A DNA stretch of 25,762 nucleotides from Candidatus Heimdallarchaeota archaeon (lineage in GTDB: Archaea > Asgardarchaeota > Heimdallarchaeia > JABLTI01). The notes under the pieces are model-generated. The model had not been told where the DNA came from and did no database searches. It saw nothing but the letters and a program-made list of their open reading frames with translations. The stretch is from NCBI GenBank assembly GCA_030602675.1, contig JAUVZH010000001.1, positions 1 to 25,762 on the forward strand, given 5' to 3'. The position numbers and the translations under genes were made by a program. Position 1 is the stretch's first letter. Each line of letters starts with the position of its first letter. Shown here in pieces: positions 1 through 7,591 of this stretch.

Positions 1-1
1 A

Positions 2-55
2 GTAAAAGGTAAAAACATGGATTCAGATGAAGAATTCGATGTTAAAATAAAGTAA
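2..55 (+). CDS. C-terminal tail of an upstream gene (partial)
   Basis: The window opens inside an open frame that ends at the TAA at 53-55. Only about 17 codons are visible, ending in an acidic then basic tail (MDSDEEFDVKIK). The next gene starts about 20 bases later on the same strand, so the two may form one transcript. No function can be read from this fragment. Confidence 0.5.
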   Translation, partial: VKGKNMDSDEEFDVKIK

Positions 56-74
56 TCAGGAGTTGCTACGAAGA

Positions 75-791
75 ATGAAATTAGAGTTAATTAATGAACC
101 TCTAAAAGTAACCCGAACAGTCATTATTGCAGATCTAGAGGATACAATGGTAACACTAGGCAAGAAATCGAAAATCTTTCCAGTAGTTGAAACACGTTCT
201 TTTGAAACAATTGGATACTACATTACTGGGGATATCTATCTCGGTTCTGATACAATCATAAATACAAGTAAAGGTGCTGTTGGAGAACCAATTGAAAAGT
301 TATCCAAACAAGCTTTTCTCAAATACAATGATTTTGACTTTTCAAATACTAAATCGGATGAACTATCTAATAGAGATTTCAGAAAAATCGAAATTGAAGC
401 TTATCGATATTTTGAGAGAATGTATAATTCTCAGGAAAATATACGTGGAAAGTTTACTGTAAATGGTAAACGATACAGATGGCCTGATAAGCTTGATAAC
501 TTGGATTTCTATATCTATCTTTTTGAACCCGAAGAATTTATTCTAATAAAAGATAATGAATCGATTATAGCGATTGGTAAAGATGACAAAGAAGTTATCG
601 TTTGTAATAAAAAGAAGAAATCTTACGTTGTAGTATCAAAAGAAGATGGCGTCAGAGTGTCCAACAATAAAGGTGAAGTAGTAAAAACAAGCGCTGCTGG
701 TGTCATTATCAACGGCAAGAATTTGAATGAAATAATATCAAATGCTTTACGTCCATTATCTGACATGTTCAACAATAAGAGAAAATTTTAG
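75..791 (+). CDS. Hypothetical protein, about 239 aa
   Basis: I do not recognise this protein. It looks soluble: no signal peptide or membrane segment, mixed charge, and a beta-rich second half (residues about 150-210) with alternating hydrophobic strands and many lysines. I chose the ATG at 75, 12 bases after an AGGAG motif at 58-62. A TTG at 63 would abut that motif, leaving no spacing. It follows the truncated upstream gene by about 20 bases, so co-transcription is likely. It ends at a strong hairpin terminator and faces the convergent gene at 869-1564. Confidence 0.75.
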   Translation: MKLELINEPLKVTRTVIIADLEDTMVTLGKKSKIFPVVETRSFETIGYYITGDIYLGSDTIINTSKGAVGEPIEKLSKQAFLKYNDFDFSNTKSDELSNRDFRKIEIEAYRYFERMYNSQENIRGKFTVNGKRYRWPDKLDNLDFYIYLFEPEEFILIKDNESIIAIGKDDKEVIVCNKKKKSYVVVSKEDGVRVSNNKGEVVKTSAAGVIINGKNLNEIISNALRPLSDMFNNKRKF

Positions 792-821
792 AAAAAGGCT
801 TTATTCCCTAACGCCTTTTTC
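791..821. terminator. Hairpin terminator between convergent genes
   Basis: A perfect 9-bp stem, GAAAAAGGC at 791-799 and GCCTTTTTC at 813-821, with a 13-base loop, is followed by a T-rich run (CTTTTTC). It starts on the last base of the stop codon of the gene at 75-791. The A-rich and T-rich arms let it work in both directions, serving the convergent gene as well. Confidence 0.7.
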
Positions 822-828
822 CTTTTTC

Positions 829-844
829 TGACACATTCGTGTCA
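829..844. terminator. Second small hairpin between convergent genes
   Basis: TGACAC-ATTC-GTGTCA is a perfect 6-bp stem with a 4-base loop. It lies between the terminator at 791-821 and the end of the minus-strand gene at 869. It is probably a backup terminator or RNA-end stabiliser for the minus-strand transcript. Confidence 0.45.
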
Positions 845-868
845 TATTTAAGAATTAAGTGCCTTATC

Positions 869-1564
869 TTATTCAGTTATTGGTTTAGTTAGTTCTTTTA
901 GCTCTTTTGTTTGTTTCTTGAGAGTAGTAATTTGCTTTTTCAAGTTTTTAATTGCTTTTGTATGTTGATCTATTGACCCTTGTAATGTTAGTATCTCATT
1001 TGTCAAAGTATTTACTTTTTCATCTATTGCTAGATAATCATCCTTTGAGCTGATAGCTGGTTTAGGAGTTGAATATTTAATAATTGTATCTTTTTTTGGC
1101 AATGGTTTTGGTGTTTTTAATGATATCTTTCCAATACTTTCTGCTGTTGCGTCAAATTTCGATTTTTCACTTGGCATGTATTCGATAACTGATTTTTTAC
1201 CAGCTCTATCCTCAGATTTACTAATCAACTGAGATACACTAGTAGATGGAGTAACATATTGTTTTTTAGTTGTTTCTTTTATAAACACCTGCCCTTCCTT
1301 AGGTATTTGCTCAATAAGATCATTAACTACACGATTAACAATAACTGGGGATATGTAAACTTCTTCCATATCTAGCAGGTAACGCAACCCATTTTCAACT
1401 TCCTCCGGCAATTCTCTAAGAGTAGTTCCTTTCAAAATGCTCAATTGTTTTGTATTAAATGGTTTACTACCACGACAAAGATAAACAGCGTAGTATTTTC
1501 CTTCAATACCGAATTTTAATGAAAAGGTTGTTCCTGGAATCTTTGCTAATGCTTCTTCACTCAC
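869..1564 (-). CDS. Hypothetical protein with C-terminal coiled coil
   Basis: A 231-aa soluble protein that I do not recognise. Residues 1-95 look like a compact folded domain (segments such as FSLKFGIEGKYYAVYLCRG and MEEVYISPVIVNRVVNDLI). Residues 95-180 are a polar, serine/lysine/proline-rich linker. Residues about 180-228 form a heptad-like coiled coil rich in leucine, lysine and threonine, suggesting an oligomer or a scaffold. The start is a GTG at 1564, preceded by GAGGATGG on the minus strand. No partner gene is adjacent: it is convergent with the gene at 75-791 and divergent from the flavoprotein gene at 1706. Confidence 0.75.
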   Translation of the reverse strand: MSEEALAKIPGTTFSLKFGIEGKYYAVYLCRGSKPFNTKQLSILKGTTLRELPEEVENGLRYLLDMEEVYISPVIVNRVVNDLIEQIPKEGQVFIKETTKKQYVTPSTSVSQLISKSEDRAGKKSVIEYMPSEKSKFDATAESIGKISLKTPKPLPKKDTIIKYSTPKPAISSKDDYLAIDEKVNTLTNEILTLQGSIDQHTKAIKNLKKQITTLKKQTKELKELTKPITE

Positions 1565-1705
1565 AATAATCCATCCTCATTTAATTACTATTAATTATGT
1601 ATTTAACGCTTTAAATTCATTATCTTGCGGCAAATTGCAAGTAGATTAATATTCAACAATGATTGATAGTAATGAAAAATAGATTGAGGATTATTGGTGT
1701 TAAAC

Positions 1706-2509
1706 ATGACAAAGAAAAGAAATGAAACTAAGTATGATCTTTTTGAAATAATTAACAATCGTAGGTCAATTAGAAAATTCTTAGATAAGGAAGTTCCAGA
1801 GGATGTTATTGAAAAAATTCTACTAGCAGGAATTAAAGCCCCTTTTGCTTATCAAATTTGTAGTGTTGTTTATACTAAAGATAAGGAGAAAATGAAGAAC
1901 CTTCGTAAAATGGGTATTTATCCTACAACAAATCTTTTCATGGTTTTCTTTGTAGATTTCAATAGAATGGAAAAAATTGTGAAAGAAAGAAATTACGAAT
2001 ACAATTTTGATGATGGGTTACTTCTTTGGTTAGGTGTTCAAGATGTTTCGCTTGTTGTAGAGAATGTTGTTCTTACAGCAGATGCATTAGGTTTAGGTTC
2101 AGTACTACTTGGTGGTGCTCCAATGATGGCAGACCAAATTTCAGAAGTATTTAATGTTCCATCAAAAACTTTTCCAGTAGTAGGTTTATGTATAGGTTAT
2201 CCTGATCCAGATCATTTAATGGCTGTTAGACCAAGATTTCCTTTGAAGCATTCAGCATTTAAGGATGAATACAAAAATCTCTCAAAAGAAGAAATTAAAG
2301 AATGTATGAAAGCAATGGATGAGGGTTACATTACACAAGGATACTATATTAAGCAAAATGCGAAAATTCCGCTTAAAAAAGGTGAAGATAAAATTGGCTT
2401 TGATAAATATTCTTGGACAGAGCATATAAGTCGAAAAATTACTCAAGGTTCATGGTACAAGGAATCATTACTTAACGTTCTAAGAAGACAGGGATTTGAT
2501 TTAGAGTAA
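1706..2509 (+). CDS. Nitroreductase-family flavoprotein
   Basis: A member of the FMN-dependent nitroreductase fold, whose members reduce nitro compounds, quinones, flavins or other substrates with NAD(P)H. The N-terminal NNRRSIRKF (residues about 17-25) is the family's phosphate-binding signature. A central helix (VVENVVLTADALGLGSVLLGG) and the late VVGLCIGYPD strand-turn are also typical. At about 268 aa it is longer than simple nitroreductases (about 170-220 aa), with an extra C-terminal segment from about residue 195. I start it at ATG 1706, with GGTG six bases upstream (1696-1699). TTG 1694 and GTG 1697 lie in or before that motif. It ends 10 bases from the convergent glycosylase gene. 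The substrate cannot be inferred. Confidence 0.85.
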   Translation: MTKKRNETKYDLFEIINNRRSIRKFLDKEVPEDVIEKILLAGIKAPFAYQICSVVYTKDKEKMKNLRKMGIYPTTNLFMVFFVDFNRMEKIVKERNYEYNFDDGLLLWLGVQDVSLVVENVVLTADALGLGSVLLGGAPMMADQISEVFNVPSKTFPVVGLCIGYPDPDHLMAVRPRFPLKHSAFKDEYKNLSKEEIKECMKAMDEGYITQGYYIKQNAKIPLKKGEDKIGFDKYSWTEHISRKITQGSWYKESLLNVLRRQGFDLE

Positions 2510-2519
2510 CCATCCCTCA

Positions 2520-3137
2520 TTATTTTTTACTGTAAGCACAATCTTCATTCAAAAAGCATTCTTTACACAGAGGGGTTCTTTTTTTACAATATTCCTTAGC
2601 ATGGATAACTAACAGTGCATGAAACTCTTTGTAAACTTGTATGTCTTTTTTCATCTTTACCTGATAGAATCTTTTCCAATAGCTTTTTTCATCTGGACCG
2701 TTAAATCCTATTCGTTTACTTATTCTTACTGTATATGCATCAATAACGAATTCTGGTATATTTAGCAAATAAAGTAAAATTGAATCAGCAGTTTCTTCAC
2801 CTATTCCTTTCACTGCAAGTAAATCATCTCTACTTGGTGAAGAATTCTTTATCCATAATGAACAAAGATTTCTTAGATAATTCGCTTTTTGATTGTAGAA
2901 ACCTGCAGGCTTAATTAATCGCTTCAAGAATTCAATATCACAATTCAAGATTACTTGTGGATCCAGCAAACCATTTTGTTTTAGATTTTGAAGTGCTTTT
3001 TCAACATTTGACCAAGAAGTATTTTGAGTTAGAACTGCACCTATTGCTATTTCAAAATCTTCACCAGGCCACCAATTTTGTGGACCATAGAATGCAAATA
3101 ATTTTCGGAAAAGCTCTTGAGGGTGCATATCGATCAT
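2520..3137 (-). CDS. Endonuclease III-like DNA glycosylase (HhH-GPD, 4Fe-4S)
   Basis: A base-excision repair glycosylase of the HhH-GPD superfamily. It contains the helix-hairpin-helix VKGIGEETADSI, the catalytic aspartate in FVIDAYTVRI, and a C-terminal 4Fe-4S loop with exact C-x6-C-x2-C-x5-C spacing (CKKRTPLCKECFLNEDC). The lysine that makes endonuclease III a bifunctional lyase is glutamate here (GIGEE for GxGxK). This is typical of monofunctional members such as MagIII-type alkyl-base glycosylases. The WWPGEDFEIAIGAVLTQNTSW motif also fits that branch. The open frame extends to 3239, but the extra 34 residues look like translated promoter. The ATG at 3137 (or 3128) places the start just before the first conserved helix. 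It is divergent from the AbrB-ACT gene. Confidence 0.85.
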   Translation of the reverse strand: MIDMHPQELFRKLFAFYGPQNWWPGEDFEIAIGAVLTQNTSWSNVEKALQNLKQNGLLDPQVILNCDIEFLKRLIKPAGFYNQKANYLRNLCSLWIKNSSPSRDDLLAVKGIGEETADSILLYLLNIPEFVIDAYTVRISKRIGFNGPDEKSYWKRFYQVKMKKDIQVYKEFHALLVIHAKEYCKKRTPLCKECFLNEDCAYSKK

Positions 3138-3254
3138 TTCACATTTACTTAAATGATTAATAGAATTCCAATAAATTATTAACATCTGGCTCGTTATTAA
3201 AATGCTTATGGTTGTTTTTTCGGATAGATTAATTAGCAAAAAAAATTAATCATA

Positions 3255-3279
3255 TTTAACAGAAAATGTTTCTGTTAAA
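3255..3279. promoter_or_regulatory. Perfect 25-bp palindrome, candidate operator of the AbrB-ACT gene
   Basis: TTTAACAGAAA (3255-3265), a central ATG, then TTTCTGTTAAA (3269-3279) form a perfect 11-bp inverted repeat. It lies 38 bases upstream of the AbrB-ACT start and overlaps the A/T-rich stretch (AAAATTTTAAAG, 3277-3288) that could be its TATA box. The position suits an autoregulatory operator. Confidence 0.6.
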
Positions 3280-3317
3280 ATTTTAAAGAAATTAAGCTTC
3301 AAGAGGAGAATCAGGAA

Positions 3318-3725
3318 ATGAAGTTTACTGAAATAATTAGAATTAATGAAAATGGAGAGTTAAAAATACCAGAAGTTATTAGAGATAATCTCGGAATAGT
3401 TGAAGGAATGCATGTCATGCTTAAAGCTGATGTGGAAAGAAGAGAGATTCTAATAGTACCTTTTTCAGCATCTGAAGCAGATCTAGTAGAATTTAAAATT
3501 ATTTTGAGTGATACTACTGGAGCATTAGCTAAATGCGCTACGTTTCTTGGTAAGAACAACATCAATTTAGTTGCTAGTGAAGCAAGAACAATTCAGAGCG
3601 GTGAGATTGCTGAGTGGATTGTAGTAGCAGATATATCAAAGTGTACAGGCAACATTAGGGATCTTTGCAAGCAGCTTGTTGATGAAGGCTATGCAAAAGA
3701 CTCCACTTGCAGAAGTTTTCATTAA
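3318..3725 (+). CDS. AbrB-like DNA-binding protein with ACT domain
   Basis: A 135-aa two-domain protein. Residues 1-50 are a SpoVT/AbrB-like swapped-hairpin domain (IRINENGELKIPEVIRDNLGIVEGMHVML). Residues about 57-130 are an ACT domain (VEFKIILSDTTGALAKCATFLGKNNINLVASEART), which in other proteins binds amino acids or other small ligands and dimerises. Together they suggest a ligand-responsive transcription regulator. A strong Shine-Dalgarno site (GAGGAG) precedes ATG 3318. The perfect palindrome at 3255-3279 sits at its promoter, so autoregulation is likely. The nearest other target is the divergent glycosylase gene. The ligand is unknown; nearby amino-acid and peptide enzymes make an amino acid a reasonable guess. 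Confidence 0.85.
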   Translation: MKFTEIIRINENGELKIPEVIRDNLGIVEGMHVMLKADVERREILIVPFSASEADLVEFKIILSDTTGALAKCATFLGKNNINLVASEARTIQSGEIAEWIVVADISKCTGNIRDLCKQLVDEGYAKDSTCRSFH

Positions 3726-3728
3726 TCC

Positions 3729-3749
3729 CCTTTCTTTCTTTTTGAAAGG
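3729..3749. terminator. Bidirectional hairpin terminator
   Basis: CCTTTC (3729-3734) and GAAAGG (3744-3749) form a 6-bp stem in the 28-base gap between the convergent AbrB-ACT gene and the small membrane protein gene. Flanking ATTAA/TTAAT can extend it with a bulge. A T-run lies in the loop. Confidence 0.5.
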
Positions 3750-3753
3750 TTAA

Positions 3754-4128
3754 TTACTCTGTATCGGGTTTAGTTACTGGTTCATGAACTAAATCTTCAG
3801 ATTTTTCAATTTTCTTAGCGGTAAAAAGCAAGGAAGCACCAATTATCACTGCTAGTCCAACAAGTATAAAACCAACAATTTGCTCAACTAAAAGCGAAGT
3901 ATCATCTGGTTGACCAGTGTTGAAGAAAAATGTTAGGCTTATTAAGGGTATTATTCCGATGCCCAAAAACAATACAATATATCCAAGACGTCTAAATAAT
4001 GAACTTGAAATCTGTTTTGACCTTTCCTCAAGAACCTCAGGTGTTGTAGTTTCATCTTCTTCAAAAGTTTCATTGTCTTCGCGAGAGTCTTCAAACGGCA
4101 CTTCTTTAAATTCTTCCAAATAGCCCAC
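3754..4128 (-). CDS. Small membrane protein, two transmembrane segments
   Basis: A 124-aa protein of unknown function. The first 35 residues are strongly acidic (EDNETFEEDETTTPE). Two hydrophobic segments follow, at about 49-71 (LGYIVLFLGIGIIPLISLTFFF) and 82-104 (VEQIVGFILVGLAVIIGASLLF), with a short hydrophilic loop between them and an acidic tail. Both ends are probably cytoplasmic. The start is a GTG at 4128 with no Shine-Dalgarno site. The palindromic TATA-like TTAATATTAA at 4152-4161 is about 28 bases upstream, so the mRNA may be leaderless. No functional partner is evident. Confidence 0.7.
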   Translation of the reverse strand: MGYLEEFKEVPFEDSREDNETFEEDETTTPEVLEERSKQISSSLFRRLGYIVLFLGIGIIPLISLTFFFNTGQPDDTSLLVEQIVGFILVGLAVIIGASLLFTAKKIEKSEDLVHEPVTKPDTE

Positions 4129-4151
4129 TTCGGTTTAATTATTGAGTCATT

Positions 4152-4161
4152 TTAATATTAA
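4152..4161. promoter_or_regulatory. Palindromic TATA-like element in a divergent intergenic region
   Basis: TTAATATTAA reads the same on both strands and is centred about 28 bases from the GTG start of the membrane protein gene at 4128, the distance expected of an archaeal TATA box for a leaderless mRNA. In the plus direction it would start RNA near 4180, upstream of the TTG proposed for the nucleotidyltransferase but downstream of the ATG at 4171. Confidence 0.4.
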
Positions 4162-4239
4162 CTATTTTTAATGATTGCTAAAGCTCAATATTTGCTAATT
4201 AGAAATCTTTGGCAAATCAGTTGTATATTGGGTGTTAAT

Positions 4240-5010
4240 TTGACTATTAAAACAGATGATTTAGCTTTAAATGAAATTACTGCATACTTATTGCAGTCAG
4301 TAAAAAAAGTATTTAATGAAGAGCTAATTTGCTTGCTAATTCATGGTTCTTTTGTCAAGGGTGGGCTGATTAGAGATTTTTCAGATTTAGATGTACAGGT
4401 ATTTGTTAAGGAAACAGCTTTTGATGAATTTGGATTAAAACTTAAGAAATCATTGAAAATGCAAGAACTAGTTGGGACATTGGATTTCTCAAAAATAGGT
4501 GCAAGTTACTTACAAATGTATTTCTATGACCCAAAGAAAATGCCTGATTGGTATACACCGCCAATGCATGGAACTTATCAAATCCTATTTGGGGATCTGC
4601 CAGAGGAATTAGACTATAATACAGAAAATTTTAAGCTGAAAATGGTAAATTCATTGAAAAGATTAAGGAATATTATTTCAGATTTAGTGCGTAATTTTAC
4701 TGATAGTTCTAATAGCCAAATTTTAAGAAGAACAAGATATGTTGCCACAGTAGTCTATCCAACAATGTATTCTTTGCTAGCATATAACAAAACGGAACCT
4801 GGAGAAATTTGGATAAAACCAAAGGATAAAGTGTTGGAAATGTTTTGTGAGGAATTTGCAGAAGATGAAATCAGCATGTATCTTGTTCAATTCTTTGATA
4901 GTGTCAAAATACTTGCAAAAAACCGTGAAGATTACGAGATTACAAGAACCACTTTTGAAATGGGTATTAACTTCTTGATGAAAGCAGCAAAGTTAAGTGA
5001 TGAGATTTAA
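4240..5010 (+). CDS. Nucleotidyltransferase of the pol-beta superfamily
   Basis: The N-terminal domain carries the pol-beta/MNT signature: HGSFVKGG followed by SDLDVQVF, giving the helix-turn glycine-serine and two metal-binding aspartates. Such enzymes move an NMP from an NTP to a protein, RNA or small molecule. The rest (about residues 120-255) is mostly helical, as in antibiotic nucleotidyltransferases. The open frame reaches back to an ATG at 4171, but that has no ribosome site, and the 23 extra residues look non-conserved. I prefer TTG 4240, with GGTG five bases upstream (4231-4234). No HEPN toxin partner is adjacent, so an MNT/HEPN toxin-antitoxin pair is not supported. The substrate is unknown. 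Confidence 0.75.
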   Translation: MTIKTDDLALNEITAYLLQSVKKVFNEELICLLIHGSFVKGGLIRDFSDLDVQVFVKETAFDEFGLKLKKSLKMQELVGTLDFSKIGASYLQMYFYDPKKMPDWYTPPMHGTYQILFGDLPEELDYNTENFKLKMVNSLKRLRNIISDLVRNFTDSSNSQILRRTRYVATVVYPTMYSLLAYNKTEPGEIWIKPKDKVLEMFCEEFAEDEISMYLVQFFDSVKILAKNREDYEITRTTFEMGINFLMKAAKLSDEI

Positions 5011-5088
5011 AATCACTTCATTTTTCTACAGAACAAAATCTTTTTCATTCAAAGTGTACCCACATCTATGAGATTATGAGGAAGCACG

Positions 5089-6546
5089 ATGTCTGAGAAA
5101 GTTTTAGCAAATCTTGAACCAAAGATTGTTTGGGAGATTTTTGAAGAAATTACCAGGGTTCCTAGACCTTCTAAAAAAGAAGAGAAAATACGCAAATGGG
5201 CTAAAGAATGGGCTAAGAAGCACAATATTACTGTTAAAAAAGAGGATGATGTTGGAAATATTTTGCTGTATAAAGAAGCTTCAGCTGATTGTAAAGATTA
5301 TCCAACATTAATATTACAAGCACATTTGGACATGGTTTGCCAGAAATTACCAGATATTGAGATTGATTTTGATAATGACCCAATAAATGTAATGATTGAA
5401 GGTAGTAAAGTAAAAGCAAAAGGTACAACTTTGGGAGCAGATAATGGTATTGGCATGGCTTTTTGTTTAGCAGCTTTAATATCTGATGATTTAAAGCATG
5501 GAGCAATTGAGGTGCTTTTTACAGTTGATGAAGAAACAGGATTAACTGGTGCGTTTGCCATTAAACCCGGATTTTTCACAGGTAAATATCTACTAAATGT
5601 TGATAGTGAAGAGGTAGGTAAAATAACTATAAGTAGTGCAGGTGGAGGAGGTACAGATTTTACTATACCAATTAATTTTGAAAATAAAACTGATTATTCT
5701 GGATTAAAACTTACTGTCACAGGTTTACAAGGTGGACATTCTGGAACAGATATTGACTTACCAAAATTAAATGCTATTAAAGTTGGAATTGATGCGCTTC
5801 TTGTTCTTAAAGATGAAATTTTGATTAGCTCTATTTCAGCAGGTTCAGCACACAATGCTATACCAAGAGATTTTGAAGTAATATTCTTAGTTCCAACAAT
5901 AACCAAACGAGATATTTTGAAAAAATTGGCTGGATGGAAGAAAAACACACTGGAAATAGCAAAAATATCAGAGAAGAATATTGAAATTGAAATCACAAAG
6001 ATAGAAGTAATAAAGGCAATTAACTCCGAAAACACAAAATCAATATTGAATATTTTATCTGAAATAAATCATGGCCCTTATTCTTACAGTAAAGAGATAT
6101 TTGGATTGGTTCAAACCTCAAGTAATTTAGCTGTCATAAAAACAACAGAAAAAGAGGTCCAAATTCATGTGAGTACTAGAAGCTCAGTTAATGAAGAATT
6201 GGAAGAAGTACGAACTAATTTGAAAAAAATGGGCGAAAAATATGGAGCACAAATCATTCTTGATGAAGCATATCCTGGGTGGAAACCAAATCTTGATTCA
6301 GCTTTCCTTAAACTTGTTCAAGTAAAATATAAAGAGGTTTTAGAAAAGGATGTTGAATTAGAAGCTATACATGGAGGTTTGGAATGTGGTTTGTTTATTG
6401 CGGTAGATCCAGAACTTCAAGTTACTTCAATAGGTCCAAATATACACAATGCTCATAGTCCAGATGAATTCATTGAAATTGAAAGCGTAGGAATTCTTTG
6501 GAATGTTATTAAAAAAGTAATTGAAAACATGGGTAGTTTGAATTAA
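5089..6546 (+). CDS. pepD: PepD-type aminoacyl-histidine dipeptidase (M20 family)
   Basis: A zinc peptidase of family M20 that cleaves Xaa-His and other dipeptides in the cytoplasm, the last step of peptide use. All metal-site motifs are present: AHLDMV (H79, with D81), GADNGIG (D118), DEETG (E148 catalytic base, E149 ligand), NVDSEE (D172) and NIHNAHSPDE (H456). The dimerisation lid contains GGHSGTDIDLPKLNA. Its 485 aa match bacterial PepD in length, so it appears complete. A Shine-Dalgarno site (GAGG) lies 8 bases before ATG 5089. An aldolase-family gene follows 121 bases downstream on the same strand, after a T-rich stretch. Confidence 0.92.
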   Translation: MSEKVLANLEPKIVWEIFEEITRVPRPSKKEEKIRKWAKEWAKKHNITVKKEDDVGNILLYKEASADCKDYPTLILQAHLDMVCQKLPDIEIDFDNDPINVMIEGSKVKAKGTTLGADNGIGMAFCLAALISDDLKHGAIEVLFTVDEETGLTGAFAIKPGFFTGKYLLNVDSEEVGKITISSAGGGGTDFTIPINFENKTDYSGLKLTVTGLQGGHSGTDIDLPKLNAIKVGIDALLVLKDEILISSISAGSAHNAIPRDFEVIFLVPTITKRDILKKLAGWKKNTLEIAKISEKNIEIEITKIEVIKAINSENTKSILNILSEINHGPYSYSKEIFGLVQTSSNLAVIKTTEKEVQIHVSTRSSVNEELEEVRTNLKKMGEKYGAQIILDEAYPGWKPNLDSAFLKLVQVKYKEVLEKDVELEAIHGGLECGLFIAVDPELQVTSIGPNIHNAHSPDEFIEIESVGILWNVIKKVIENMGSLN

Positions 6547-6667
6547 AATTATCCAAGTTTTGGTTCTTTTTTCCTTATTCTTCCTAAAAAAATATAATAC
6601 CCCTCGTTGTTATACAGATAACTATCAACCAAGGAAAAATTAAGAAAATCATATAATCTCCTAATAA

Positions 6668-7591
6668 TTGGTGGTGGGTAAAATTAAGAAATTCAAGGGG
6701 ATTTATGTCTCAACATTAACCCCATTTGATGAAAATTTAGAAGTCGATTATAAAACAATTGAAGCACAAATAGACTTTGTTATTGGAAAAGGAGTACATG
6801 GTATTGTTGCTTGTGGAGTTAATGGTGAGTTTTCAAGTTTAACACTTAATGAAAGGAAGAAGATAATCAAAGTATCAGTTAATGCTGCAAAAGATCGTAT
6901 TCCTGTAATTGCAGGAGCTTATTCTAATAGCTACAAAGAATCAATAGAGCTAGTAGAATATGCAGAAGCAAATGGTGCAACTGCAGCAATTTTAACCACC
7001 CCGTTTTTCTTCAGAAAACCATCTGAGGAAGGCTTGTATAGTTATTTCAGTAAAATTCTTGAAAAAGTCAAGAAATTTCCAATCTTTTTATGTAATGTAC
7101 CAATATATTCACTCATTGATTTAAACATAAATCTAATTGAAAACCTTACAATGAAATACAAGAATATTATTGGTATTAAAGACCTAAGTGGAATTACTGA
7201 TAGCATTTTAGGTTATGCAGGAGCATTTGAAGAATTATCAGTTTTAGTCGGTAGCGACAGAATGGTCTATAATGGACTTAATGCTGGTTGTGATGGTGCT
7301 GTAAGTGCAATTGCTAACATCATGCCTGAATATTTGCTTAAGATATATGATACCTACAGAAAGGGAAATACAGATCAAGCCTGGATTGAGCAAGAAGCAG
7401 TAATTGGCATTCGTTCTTTAATGAAAAGATTTCCATCCAGGGCTGCCCAGAAATTTATTTTTGCTAAAATTTCAGGAAGAGAATCTTTTGTTCGACCGCC
7501 ACTAAGAAATCTTAAAGCCGAGGAACGTGAGAATTTACTAATCATTATGGGTGAACATGGTTTAAAGATCGAATCAGAAATCACTGTCTAA
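6668..7591 (+). CDS. DapA-family (dihydrodipicolinate synthase/NAL-like) aldolase with altered active site
   Basis: A Schiff-base class I aldolase/lyase of the DapA family: TIM barrel, pyruvate-type substrate. The Schiff-base lysine is present in IIGIKDLSG (K171 in this frame). The three proton-relay residues of E. coli DapA (T44, Y107, Y133) align with V51, F114 and C142 (GVNGE, PFFFR, LCNVP), so this is unlikely to be ordinary dihydrodipicolinate synthase. No lysine-pathway genes are nearby. The start is uncertain: there is no in-frame ATG. Choices are TTG 6668, GTG 6671, GTG 6674, or an ATT at 6683 following GGTGGTGGG and giving MKKFKGIYVSTLTPF, the usual family N-terminus. The substrate is not inferable. 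Confidence 0.85.
   Translation: MVVGKIKKFKGIYVSTLTPFDENLEVDYKTIEAQIDFVIGKGVHGIVACGVNGEFSSLTLNERKKIIKVSVNAAKDRIPVIAGAYSNSYKESIELVEYAEANGATAAILTTPFFFRKPSEEGLYSYFSKILEKVKKFPIFLCNVPIYSLIDLNINLIENLTMKYKNIIGIKDLSGITDSILGYAGAFEELSVLVGSDRMVYNGLNAGCDGAVSAIANIMPEYLLKIYDTYRKGNTDQAWIEQEAVIGIRSLMKRFPSRAAQKFIFAKISGRESFVRPPLRNLKAEERENLLIIMGEHGLKIESEITV

Noticed and set aside
3138..3239. Extra 34 N-terminal residues of the glycosylase frame
   Set aside because: They do not resemble the family, and ATG 3137 or 3128 lies just before the first conserved helix.
4171..4239. N-terminal extension of the nucleotidyltransferase from ATG 4171
   Set aside because: No ribosome site precedes it, the palindromic TATA would start RNA after it, and a GGTG-TTG start at 4240 falls right before the first family helix.
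4240..5010. MNT/HEPN toxin-antitoxin pair
   Set aside because: The protein is longer than MNT antitoxins and no small HEPN gene is adjacent.
5234..5506. Minus-strand open frame inside the dipeptidase gene
   Set aside because: Leu/Gln/Tyr-rich low-complexity translation, no ribosome site, fully inside a gene with every family motif.
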